Below are positions 8,007-15,611 of a stretch of 64,000 nucleotides of DNA, piece after piece. Positions within the stretch are counted from its first letter, which is position 1; every line of letters begins with the position of its first letter. The position numbers and the translations under genes were made by a program. Where the stretch lies: the NCBI RefSeq assembly GCF_000170895.1, contig NZ_ABCS01000001.1, positions 124,001 through 188,000 of the forward strand, in the 5' to 3' direction. The DNA is from Plesiocystis pacifica SIR-1 (GTDB lineage Bacteria; Myxococcota_A; Polyangia; Nannocystales; Nannocystaceae). The notes under the pieces are model-generated. The model did not search any database, was not told the DNA's origin, and was given only the letters and a program-made list of their open reading frames with translations.

Positions 8007-8921
8007 GCCCTTCTTGGGGACCTGCATGCGCAGCCCAAACTCGTAGCGCTTGCGCGCCATGGCGGCGTCGATGGGCCGATCCATGAGCTCCACGGGCGCG
8101 TAACCCAGGCGCTCGAGGGTGGGGTTGCAGATCGCGGCGAGCTTGACCTGTACGGGGCGCGGGAGCTCGCGCCAACGCTCGACGCTGGAGCGATCGACGG
8201 CGGTGCGCTTGTAGGTCTTCCAGTCGCCAAAGCCGAGGGTGCCGGTGTCGCCGAGGGCCTCGCCGAGGAGCTCGGGCTGCCAGTCCTCGCCCAGGAAGGT
8301 GAACAGGCGGGCGAGCTCGGCCTCGGGATCGTCGGTCAGATCCTCGTAGCGCACGGAGATGGCCTGGTCTGCGGGCAGGGCCTCGGCCAGGTCCGCGATC
8401 GCGTTGGCCGCGTCGACCCAGGCGTGGGCCAGGGCGACGTGGGGCTCGGGGCAGCGCTGGATGTAGGGGCGCAGCTCGTCGACGTAGCCGCCGGTCTTGT
8501 CGACCAGGTCCTTGAACGAGGGCGCGACGTCCATGCCGTGGCGGTGCAGGCAGATGAACTGCACGTGGCCCTCGCACAGGCGCTGGATGGTCGGGACGTA
8601 GAAGGCGTGGAAGGCCGTCTTCTCGGCCCAGCGCGCCTTGCCGGCCTGCTTGGCGTAGTCGTCGAGGAAGCCGAAGCACATCTCGCGCAGGCGGGCGAGG
8701 GTCTGGTCCTCGCCAAAGCCCGCGAAGGACAGGCCGTCGAGGACGCCGATGCCCAGGCCCAGGGCGAAGCGGTCCGTGTGCAAAAAGCGAGCGGCCGCGC
8801 TGAACAGGTAGGTCTCGGGCGGGCAGGCGATGTTGGGGTGGGCGTCGAGGATGCGCCGGACCAAGGTCGTGCCCGAGCGCGGGCTGCCGAGGACGACGAT
8901 GCCCTTGGGAGCTGCGCTCAC
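8004..8921 (-). CDS. PAPS-dependent sulfotransferase
   Basis: A 305-residue protein with the family's two PAPS-binding motifs: the 5'-phosphosulfate loop GSPRSGTTLV at residues ~12-21, and the 3'-phosphate segment SVRYEDLTDDPEAEL near 190. The EKT and HRHGMDV stretches fit the Sulfotransfer_3 group. It would move a sulfuryl group from PAPS onto a hydroxyl or amine of a small molecule or carrier-bound chain. Its GTG start overlaps the stop of the acyl carrier protein gene by four bases (GTGA), a strong sign that the two work together, perhaps with sulfation of an ACP-tethered hydroxyacyl chain. The last codon runs directly into a dispersed repeat fragment. Confidence 0.8.
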   Translation of the reverse strand: MSAAPKGIVVLGSPRSGTTLVRRILDAHPNIACPPETYLFSAAARFLHTDRFALGLGIGVLDGLSFAGFGEDQTLARLREMCFGFLDDYAKQAGKARWAEKTAFHAFYVPTIQRLCEGHVQFICLHRHGMDVAPSFKDLVDKTGGYVDELRPYIQRCPEPHVALAHAWVDAANAIADLAEALPADQAISVRYEDLTDDPEAELARLFTFLGEDWQPELLGEALGDTGTLGFGDWKTYKRTAVDRSSVERWRELPRPVQVKLAAICNPTLERLGYAPVELMDRPIDAAMARKRYEFGLRMQVPKKG

Positions 8922-9172
8922 CTACGCCGACGCCGCTTCTTGGTCGAGTTGACCAGGCTCAGGATGCTCGTGACCGTGTCCAGGTTGTCGACGGTCATGT
9001 CCTGGGGCTGGATCTGAAAGCCCTGCCCGTCGAGCCAGGTCCACATGTCGACGAGGGTGTAGGAGTCGAGCAGCCCCGAGGAGAACAGCTCGGCGTCGTC
9101 GCCCAGCTTGCTCAGATCGTGGCGGGTGGCCTGCTGCAGGTACGCGAGGATGTCTTGGCGCTGGAGCTCCAC
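8918..9172 (-). CDS. acyl carrier protein
   Basis: 84 residues, a typical ACP size. LFSSGLLDSYTLVDM carries the phosphopantetheine-attachment Ser37 in an L-D-S context. The C-terminus is an unusual basic tail of two Lys and five Arg. It stands alone, with no ketosynthase or condensation gene nearby, and overlaps the sulfotransferase by four bases. It would carry an acyl or aminoacyl chain as a thioester after modification by a phosphopantetheinyl transferase encoded elsewhere. The start is GTG; TAGCCT lies nine bases upstream. Confidence 0.8.
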   Translation of the reverse strand: MELQRQDILAYLQQATRHDLSKLGDDAELFSSGLLDSYTLVDMWTWLDGQGFQIQPQDMTVDNLDTVTSILSLVNSTKKRRRRR

Positions 9173-9181
9173 GGCGCAGGC

Positions 9182-9187
9182 AGGCTA
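9182..9187 (-). promoter_or_regulatory. -10-like TAGCCT
   Basis: TAGCCT, 9 nt before the GTG at 9172; preceded by GT rather than GC. Confidence 0.45.
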
Positions 9188-9220
9188 ACGCAGCTGCGCC
9201 AGCGGGCCAAACCCGCGGGC

Positions 9221-10480
9221 TCAGCGGGGCGGATACTCGAGCACCATGCGCGTGCTGCCGACGGAGATCACCGTGCCCGGCACCAGGCGCACCGGGCCCT
9301 CGAGGGGGTGGCCGTTGAGCTCCACGCGCAGCGTGGGGTGGGGCGCGCCGACGGGCTCGATGATGGCCTCGTGGGTGTAGCCGAGCCAGTTGATCTTGGC
9401 GAGATCGCGGTTGCTGCCGTCGCTGCCGACCTGAATCAGGCAGCGGTCGTGGGTGCCGATGGTGTGCTGACCGGGGATCATCAACGAGCTGCTGCGCGCC
9501 CCGTCGCGGTCCTGGACCTGGACGAGGCCGGCGACGGGGGCGTCGAGCTCCCCGTGCAGCACCGAGGCCAGCGAGCGCGCCGCGGCGCCCCCGGTCTGGG
9601 GCCGCTTGGCCGGATCTTTTTGCAGCATCCAGTGGACGATCTGGATCAGCCGGTAGGGCAGGCGCTTGCGGCAGTCCCGGTACTTGTCGAGGGGCACCAG
9701 GGGCTTTTTGACGTGGGCCGAGAGCCACTCGAGGGGCTCGTCGAGCAGGCGCTCGCGGACCGCGTTGCACGGCTCCTTGGGGAACAGGGGCATGCGCGCC
9801 GAGAGCAGCTCGTAGAGCACGATGCCGATGCTGTAGACGTCGCTCGCCGGGGTCAGCGGCGTGCCCTTGACCTGCTCGGGCTGGGAGTAGTGGGGCGTGC
9901 CCACGAGCATGTGGCCCATGGTCGCCGAGATGCCCATGGTCGAGCTCGCGTCCCAGCCCCGCGCCAGCCCAAAGTCGATGACCTTGAGGTGGTCCGAGGG
10001 CTGGATCCACAGGTTCTCGGGCTTGATGTCGCGGTGCACGATGCCCAGGCGGTGGCCCTCGTCCAGGCCCACGCAGGCCTCGTAGGCCCAGCGCACCGCC
10101 CGGACCGGATCCATGGGCTCGTGGAAGTCGTGGACGGCGAGCATGTCGGCGCCGCGCAGGAGCTCCATGACCATGTACCAGCGGTCGTCGCGGCCCATGC
10201 CGTGGTCGTGGATGTGGACCACGTGGGGGTTGGTCAGGGTCTCGAGGATGCGGACCTCTCGCAGCGCGCGCAGGGCCGTCGCCTCGTCGCCGAGGACCGA
10301 GCGCGAGAGCTTGAGGGCGATGGGGTCCTCGTAGTCCGGGGACATCGCGGCGTAGACCCGGGCGAAGCTCCCGGTCCCGAGCTCGCGCAGAATCACGAAC
10401 TCGTCGTAGCGATCTCCTGGGCCGAAGACTGACTCCATGGCGGGCTCGAAGATGCGATCAGTCGACGCGAAGGCAGCCAC
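9221..10480 (-). CDS. Ser/Thr protein kinase with C-terminal FHA-like domain (copy 1)
   Basis: A protein of 419 residues. The kinase domain (about 25-300) has the Gly loop LGTGSFARVYAA, the VHRDIKPEN catalytic loop near 148, the DFGLA metal loop, and the GTPHYSQPEQV activation/APE region. The last ~90 residues (IPGQHTIGTHDRCLI...VELNGHPLEGPVRLVPGTVISVG) look like a forkhead-associated phosphothreonine-binding domain, although the classic GR and SxxH residues are weak. There is no transmembrane segment, so it is probably cytosolic. A close paralogue lies 179 bp upstream on the same strand, pointing to tandem duplication. The GTG start is supported by TAGACT nine bases upstream. Confidence 0.85.
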   Translation of the reverse strand: MAAFASTDRIFEPAMESVFGPGDRYDEFVILRELGTGSFARVYAAMSPDYEDPIALKLSRSVLGDEATALRALREVRILETLTNPHVVHIHDHGMGRDDRWYMVMELLRGADMLAVHDFHEPMDPVRAVRWAYEACVGLDEGHRLGIVHRDIKPENLWIQPSDHLKVIDFGLARGWDASSTMGISATMGHMLVGTPHYSQPEQVKGTPLTPASDVYSIGIVLYELLSARMPLFPKEPCNAVRERLLDEPLEWLSAHVKKPLVPLDKYRDCRKRLPYRLIQIVHWMLQKDPAKRPQTGGAAARSLASVLHGELDAPVAGLVQVQDRDGARSSSLMIPGQHTIGTHDRCLIQVGSDGSNRDLAKINWLGYTHEAIIEPVGAPHPTLRVELNGHPLEGPVRLVPGTVISVGSTRMVLEYPPR

Positions 10481-10489
10481 GACGGTGAG

Positions 10490-10495
10490 AGTCTA
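10490..10495 (-). promoter_or_regulatory. -10-like TAGACT
   Basis: GC-TAGACT, 9 nt before the GTG at 10480, within the 179-bp gap between the two kinase paralogues. It gives the second kinase its own start of transcription. Confidence 0.45.
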
Positions 10496-10659
10496 GCGCA
10501 TGAAGTGTGCGCTGGCTTGCTTGGATTACCATGACTGGTCGGATGGCTCTGCCCACGGTGGAAGTTTGATCCTTGGGCCAGGTGCGGAAGCGAACCAGCG
10601 CCTTCGGGCCCGCGTGTGGATCGGGCGAGCTCACCCTTGGGTACGAGCCAGGGTCCCGT

Positions 10660-11889
10660 TCATTCCGGCGGAGGATAGTCCAAGACCATGCGGGTGCCCG
10701 CGATGTCGAAGTAGGTGCCGGGGACCAGGCGGACCGGCGCCTCGAGCAGGTGGCCGTTGACCCACACGGTTCCGACGGGTTCGATGGGGCTCAGCACGGC
10801 ATCTTCACCGGGCCCCTGCCACATCAGGCGGGCGTGGCTGCGCGGCGGGCCGCCAGCGGGGACGTCGATGGCGCAGGTGGCCGCGGTGCCGATCTCGTGG
10901 AGCCCTGGAACGAGCAGCAGGCTCGGGTTCGTCCCGTCGGGGCGTGCGGTCCGCAACATCGCCGTGACCTGCACCCCGTAGTGCGCGTGCAGGACCCAGG
11001 CGAGCTGCTCCGCCGCCACGCGCCCCCGCGCGGGTCGCTGGGCGGGATCTTTTTGCAGCATCCAGTGGATCGTATTTCGCAGCGTCTCCGGCAGACCCCG
11101 ACCTTCGGGATAGCGCTCGACGGGCACGAGCTCCTTCTTCACGTGCGCGCCGAGCCAGGCCAGCGGCTTGGTGAACAGCCGCTCGCGCACCCGGTTGAGC
11201 GGCTCGTCGGCGAACAGCGGCATGCGCGAGGTCAGCAGCTCGTAGAACACGACGCCCAGGCTGTAGACGTCGCTGGCCGGGACCAGCTCGCCGGAGTGGA
11301 CCTGCTCGGGCTGCGCGTAGTGGGGCGTGCCGATCAGCATGTGGCCCACGGTCGCGTCCGTGCCGATGGTCGAGCCCGGGTCCCAGGCCCGCGCCAGGCC
11401 AAAGTCGATGACCTTGCAGCGCCCCGCGCCCCGGCCGATCCACATGTTCTCGGGCTTGATGTCGCGGTGCACGATGCCCATCTCGTGGGCCTCGTCGAGC
11501 CCCACGAGGGCCTCGTAGATCAGCCTGGTCGCCCGCTTGGGATCCATGGGCCGATCGAAGTCGTGGGCGTCGAGCAGCGTCGAGCCCCGGAGCAGCTCCA
11601 TGACCATGTACCAGCGCTCGTCCTCCCCCATCCCGTTGCCGAGGATGTGGACCACGTAGGGGTTGCGCAGGTTCTGGAGGATGCGGATCTCCCGGAGCGC
11701 GCGGATGGCCATGGCCTCCGAGGTGATCGGCGCCCGCGAGAGCTTGAGCGCGACCTCCTCGGGGTAGTCGGGCGAGCGCGCCCGAAACACGCGCGCGAAG
11801 GCCCCCTTTCCGAGGGTCTCGAGGATGTCGAACTCTCCGTAGCGGTCGCCAGGGGAGAGGTCGACTTCGAGAGAGGGCTCAGCGGTCAT
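10660..11889 (-). CDS. Ser/Thr protein kinase with C-terminal FHA-like domain (copy 2)
   Basis: 409 residues, alignable along its whole length with the kinase at 9221-10480 (for example PGDRYGEFDILETLGKGAFA against PGDRYDEFVILRELGTGSFA, and MVLDYPPPE against MVLEYPPR at the C-terminus). Catalytic motifs are intact: VALKLSR lysine, VHRDIKPEN and DFGLA. The FHA-like tail is the more diverged part, suggesting that the copies keep the same enzyme activity but recognise different partners. The phosphothreonine-binding role of the tail is inferred. It is followed upstream by the phosphorylase-Nudix gene, 90 bp away. Confidence 0.85.
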   Translation of the reverse strand: MTAEPSLEVDLSPGDRYGEFDILETLGKGAFARVFRARSPDYPEEVALKLSRAPITSEAMAIRALREIRILQNLRNPYVVHILGNGMGEDERWYMVMELLRGSTLLDAHDFDRPMDPKRATRLIYEALVGLDEAHEMGIVHRDIKPENMWIGRGAGRCKVIDFGLARAWDPGSTIGTDATVGHMLIGTPHYAQPEQVHSGELVPASDVYSLGVVFYELLTSRMPLFADEPLNRVRERLFTKPLAWLGAHVKKELVPVERYPEGRGLPETLRNTIHWMLQKDPAQRPARGRVAAEQLAWVLHAHYGVQVTAMLRTARPDGTNPSLLLVPGLHEIGTAATCAIDVPAGGPPRSHARLMWQGPGEDAVLSPIEPVGTVWVNGHLLEAPVRLVPGTYFDIAGTRMVLDYPPPE

Positions 11890-11979
11890 CGCGGGGCGGG
11901 ATCACTGATCGGTACCATGGATCGAGCGGAGCCGGGGATTTGTGGCGAAGTTGGGGGCGTGGGGCTCGCTGCGAGTCTT

Positions 11980-14490
11980 TCAGATGTGGCGGTGCTGGAA
12001 GTACAGGCACATCGCCTTCCACGCTGCTGAGCAGATGTAGCGGAGCTCCTCGGGGAAGCTGGAGCCGGGTTCTCCATCCGCGTAGCGCCGGGCTTGATTG
12101 AACACGTCTTCCCAGCCGTCGCGCTCCAGCCAGTCGTACTCAACCTTAAAATCGCCTGTACTCTTACCCGAGCGTAGCCACGCATCGACGAGTTGCCGGC
12201 GTTGACGGACATCGTAGTCGAACAGCTCGAAGTGCTCCGACGGGGGGACAGGCATGCGTCGGCAGCCTGCGTGGCGCTTGACCTCGGCGAGGGCCTTCGC
12301 CTCGTCGGGTTCGGGAAAGTCGTAGCTCCCGTCGTCCTGTCGCAAGGCCTGCTCGAACCAGTCGAGGTCGAAGAGCGCGACCGGACGGCGGACGAGGAGG
12401 TGTTTCTCCGGCGCGCGGTTCATGTAGGTCTCACCGTCGAGCAGGTACTCTTCTTTGCCAAGGGGGAAGCGCCCGACCTGGGTGACTTCGATACCAAACT
12501 CGAGGGGGTTGACCGTGATGTAGACGTGCCTCGTCACGGCTGGCTGCCCCTTGTCTCCGTCATGTTTGACGCTCACGTCAGCAGGTCCCTGGACCTCGTC
12601 GACGAGGACGTAGTTCTCTGGGTTGGGTTCGAGGTGGATGGCGTCGAGCAGCCTGCGCTCCTCGTTGTGGACCCGGGTAAGCTTCTGGATGACCTTCAGG
12701 ACGATTTGCTTGTCTTCTCGGGGGGCGAGCGGCCGGGTCTGGATGACTTGTCCTGCGATGAGACGCCCATCGGCGTCGCGCTCGGGCTCGTGCTCCAGGA
12801 CGACGAGCTCCTCGGCGGCTTCGCGCGCTGAGAGGAGGCGGAGAGCGAAGCGCTCTTCGGGTGTCTCGGACGCGCCGTTGGCGATGTTCCAGCCCACGGG
12901 GGGGATGTCGCGGAAGAACAACGCGAAGTAGGCTCGGCGCTTCCCATGAGCGTCTTCACGGTAGACGATGGGCAGGAAGCCGCCTGAAGACCAACGCAGC
13001 GGCAGATCGAGCTTGGGGAGGGGCCAGCGCAGCCTTCGTTTGCCTGGCTGCATCTGCAGCGCGTGGATGTCCTTACTGAAGCGGGCGAGGGCTTCGTAGG
13101 GCGGGTTGGGACCTCCGTAGTAGAGGTCGTTCATGAAGCGCTTGCCACGATTGTCGTAGATCGCCTCTTGCTCTCCTCGGATATCGACGGCGAGGGTGGG
13201 GCGGCCCGTATTCTTGTCGGTGCCGAGCGTGATCGGGTCGAACACCAACAAGGCCGCGAGGTCCCAGCCGGGTAGTGCTTTTCGGTCGTGTACATGCCGA
13301 CTCTCGATGACCAGCGGGCGGAGGGTCTCGTCGGTGAGATCGTAGCCCTGTTGGCGCAACCACTCGAAGGACTTGAGGCGGAGTTGGTCTCCCAACGACT
13401 CGCCGGCTGTGTCTGCCTCGCAGCGTGCTTTGACGGCTGCGTACGAGTAGTAGGCATCAAAGTCGAAGTCTGGGGGCTTCGTCAGTGGAGTCGTTGATGG
13501 CACAGCAAGTGGTGTTGCGAGTGCTGTACCAGTTGGAAGCGCAGGCGCCGGTAGCACGGCGGGTCCCGACCGGAGAGACTTGGGTTGTGCTGTTGTCGGA
13601 GGCAGTAATTCGGAGTGCAATGGGTTCAAGAGATCGAGAAGGCCTCGGAAAGTCGCAGCAGCGGCTGCAGCCGCAGGTGCTCGAAAGCCTCGCCGATCGT
13701 CTTTTTCGAGTACGCGATCACTGATCCCGCGCACGAAGAGGAAGGGTGTTGCTTCTGGATTGTTGTGACACGCTTCCGCCGCTCCGGCCGACTCCATGTC
13801 GATCGTCGAAATGTAGCGGTGGTGTTGAACCCAGCGCAGCGTGAGTTCTCGGTTGTCGACGAGGGTGTCGCTCGAAGCAAAGACGACTCCGTGGACGCTA
13901 GGCTCGAGTTCGTTGGGATTGATTGTCACGCCGCGGTCATCTGGGCTCCTATCGCCGGTTAGCGCACCGATGGCGGCCTGCTGGGCGAGAGCGCCGAGTT
14001 CTTGCGCGAAGGAGTACGATGCGTTGATGAGGTTTTGAACGATGGGACGCGCTTGATAGCTTCGTGTTGCCGGTCTCGTGATGCCCGTCTGGTCAATCTG
14101 CTGGATTCGAAAATCCTGGACTTCTGTTGCGAGTGCGACGTCGCAACGGACCAAGTCCCAGGCAGATGCGGCGATGCCGACCATCACGAGCCACTTTGGA
14201 GAGAGGTCTTCGAGCAGATATCTCGACGTGAGATTGGCTGCGCTATTGCCCTGACCACTCACGATGAGGGCCATCCGATAGCGACGTCCCTCAGCGATGG
14301 TGTGCTCGATGATGTGATAGATGGGCTCTTCTGGCCGCTCCCCACGGCACATAGACTGGGGTGCATCTGGGAAGGCGTTGCGAACGGCTTGAAACTCGTC
14401 TGGTCTCGCCGTGACGATGCCAAAGTGAACGCTACCTTTGATTGTGCTCGAGCGAGTGAAGGAGGTCATGGGCAGTGACTTACCGCCCAT
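11980..14490 (-). CDS. nucleoside phosphorylase/nucleosidase domain fused to a Nudix-like domain
   Basis: An 836-residue protein. Residues ~20-290 form a PNP/MTA-nucleosidase fold: FGIVTARPDEF at the N-terminus, the phosphate/ribose segment VMVGIAASAWDLVRCDVALATEV, the ribose-binding TIDMESAGAAEA (about 232) and the base-binding VRGISDR (about 258). A Pro/Ala/Thr linker (~295-340) follows. Around 530-562, GWNIANGASETPEE...REAAEELVVL reads like a Nudix box (G-x5-E...RE..EE) with about three extra residues. The last ~200 residues are unrecognised. G+C is visibly lower than in its neighbours, suggesting transfer. It starts 7 bp after the AraC stop; an in-frame ATG at 14469 is an alternative. Related PNP domains act as nucleotide-destroying phage-defence effectors; that role is inferred here. 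Confidence 0.65.
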   Translation of the reverse strand: MGGKSLPMTSFTRSSTIKGSVHFGIVTARPDEFQAVRNAFPDAPQSMCRGERPEEPIYHIIEHTIAEGRRYRMALIVSGQGNSAANLTSRYLLEDLSPKWLVMVGIAASAWDLVRCDVALATEVQDFRIQQIDQTGITRPATRSYQARPIVQNLINASYSFAQELGALAQQAAIGALTGDRSPDDRGVTINPNELEPSVHGVVFASSDTLVDNRELTLRWVQHHRYISTIDMESAGAAEACHNNPEATPFLFVRGISDRVLEKDDRRGFRAPAAAAAAATFRGLLDLLNPLHSELLPPTTAQPKSLRSGPAVLPAPALPTGTALATPLAVPSTTPLTKPPDFDFDAYYSYAAVKARCEADTAGESLGDQLRLKSFEWLRQQGYDLTDETLRPLVIESRHVHDRKALPGWDLAALLVFDPITLGTDKNTGRPTLAVDIRGEQEAIYDNRGKRFMNDLYYGGPNPPYEALARFSKDIHALQMQPGKRRLRWPLPKLDLPLRWSSGGFLPIVYREDAHGKRRAYFALFFRDIPPVGWNIANGASETPEERFALRLLSAREAAEELVVLEHEPERDADGRLIAGQVIQTRPLAPREDKQIVLKVIQKLTRVHNEERRLLDAIHLEPNPENYVLVDEVQGPADVSVKHDGDKGQPAVTRHVYITVNPLEFGIEVTQVGRFPLGKEEYLLDGETYMNRAPEKHLLVRRPVALFDLDWFEQALRQDDGSYDFPEPDEAKALAEVKRHAGCRRMPVPPSEHFELFDYDVRQRRQLVDAWLRSGKSTGDFKVEYDWLERDGWEDVFNQARRYADGEPGSSFPEELRYICSAAWKAMCLYFQHRHI

Positions 14491-14497
14491 GAAATTA

Positions 14498-15454
14498 TCA
14501 CAGCGGCCCGAGCTTTTGATACTCGCTCGGCGTCATCCCCATGTGCCGCGCGAACGCGCGCGAGAAGCTCGGATGATCCGCAAACCCCACGCTCAGCGCG
14601 ACCTCCAAGATCGGCAGGTCCGTCGTCCGCAGCTTCCGCGCCGCGTGGCACAGCCGCAGCGTCCGCAAATACGCCCCGGGCGTCATCCCGACCACCTGCG
14701 AGAACTGGCGCAGGAAGTGGTACTTGCTCAGCCCAGCCACCTGCGCGAGATCGTCCAGGGTCACGTTGCTCGGCCCTTCGACCTCGAGGTTGCGGATGTA
14801 CTCGACGCTGCGGGCGATCTTGCGGTGGCCCACGCGGTTGGTGCTGCGCAGCATGGGCTGGCGCAGGTTCGAAAATTCCTCAAAGGCGTGGAGGACGACG
14901 TCGCTGAGGGCGGACTCGACGCTCAGATCGCCCGCTTCGCCGGGCTCGTCGTCGGTGGACTCGGGGTGCGCGTGCTCGCTGGCGGGGGACAGCTCGATCT
15001 CGGGATCGGCCGGGGCCTTGGCGTGGGGGTAGAGGCGGCTGCGCTCGTGCTCGCGGACGCGCTCGAGCAGGCCGATGAGCCGCGCGAGCAGCTCGCCGTG
15101 GTCGCCGGACTTGACCACGGTGAACTCGGGGCTGCGGGTCGGCGCGCCGACTTCGTGGGCGAGGCGCTCGACGAGGGAGCGGTCGACGTAGAGGCTGAGG
15201 TACTCGAGCTCCTCGTTGCCCTCTTGATTGCCGGTGTGCACCTGCTGCGGATTGATCAGCACGATGTCGCCAGCGGAGAAGCGCTGGGTCTTGCCGCTGA
15301 CCTGGCACTCCTCCTCGCCGCGGATCTGCGCGCAGATCAGGTACTCGTCGTGGAAGTGGGGGCTCAGGGGCAGGGCCGAGTTGGGGCCCCACGCGTGGTA
15401 GAGCGTGAAGCCCGGACCGCCGTAAAACGCGGCGCGCAGGTCGAGGCGCGGCAT
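14498..15454 (-). CDS. AraC-family transcriptional regulator
   Basis: 318 residues. The N-terminal cupin-like sensor (SPHFHDEYLICAQIRGEEECQVSGK...GDIVLINPQQVHTG) is followed by a variable acidic stretch (about 160-190) and two helix-turn-helix motifs (LDDLAQVAGLSKYHFLRQFSQVVGMTPGAYL and ILEVALSVGFADHPSFSRAFARHMGMTPSEY). It is divergent from the aminotransferase operon across 157 bp, so it most likely controls that operon in response to a small molecule. TACAGT lies six bases before the ATG. The downstream phosphorylase-Nudix gene begins 7 bp after its stop and may be read from the same transcript. Confidence 0.88.
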   Translation of the reverse strand: MPRLDLRAAFYGGPGFTLYHAWGPNSALPLSPHFHDEYLICAQIRGEEECQVSGKTQRFSAGDIVLINPQQVHTGNQEGNEELEYLSLYVDRSLVERLAHEVGAPTRSPEFTVVKSGDHGELLARLIGLLERVREHERSRLYPHAKAPADPEIELSPASEHAHPESTDDEPGEAGDLSVESALSDVVLHAFEEFSNLRQPMLRSTNRVGHRKIARSVEYIRNLEVEGPSNVTLDDLAQVAGLSKYHFLRQFSQVVGMTPGAYLRTLRLCHAARKLRTTDLPILEVALSVGFADHPSFSRAFARHMGMTPSEYQKLGPL

Positions 15455-15460
15455 GGCGGC

Positions 15461-15466
15461 ACTGTA
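15461..15466 (-). promoter_or_regulatory. -10-like TACAGT
   Basis: GC-TACAGT, 6 nt before the AraC ATG at 15454. Confidence 0.5.
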
Positions 15467-15481
15467 GCGCGCGGGTCGAGG

Positions 15482-15493
15482 GGGGTCGACCCC
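15482..15493. promoter_or_regulatory. GGGGTCGACCCC palindrome in divergent gap
   Basis: A perfect 12-bp palindrome in the AraC/aminotransferase gap, about 28 bp upstream of the AraC start. It is a candidate regulator-binding site; AraC proteins more often use direct repeats, so the ligand is open. Confidence 0.3.
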
Positions 15494-15599
15494 GTACCCC
15501 CCGTCAGACGGGCGCGATCTGTCGGGGATTGCGGTCGAGTCTCGGGGCGCGAGATCGACTGAAGCAATCGCGGCATTCCCCCCGGCGCGAGGCGGTGGC

Positions 15600-15605
15600 T
15601 ACACT
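15600..15605 (+). promoter_or_regulatory. -10-like TACACT
   Basis: GC-TACACT, 6 nt before the GTG at 15612. Confidence 0.5.
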
Positions 15606-15611
15606 GCGCCG

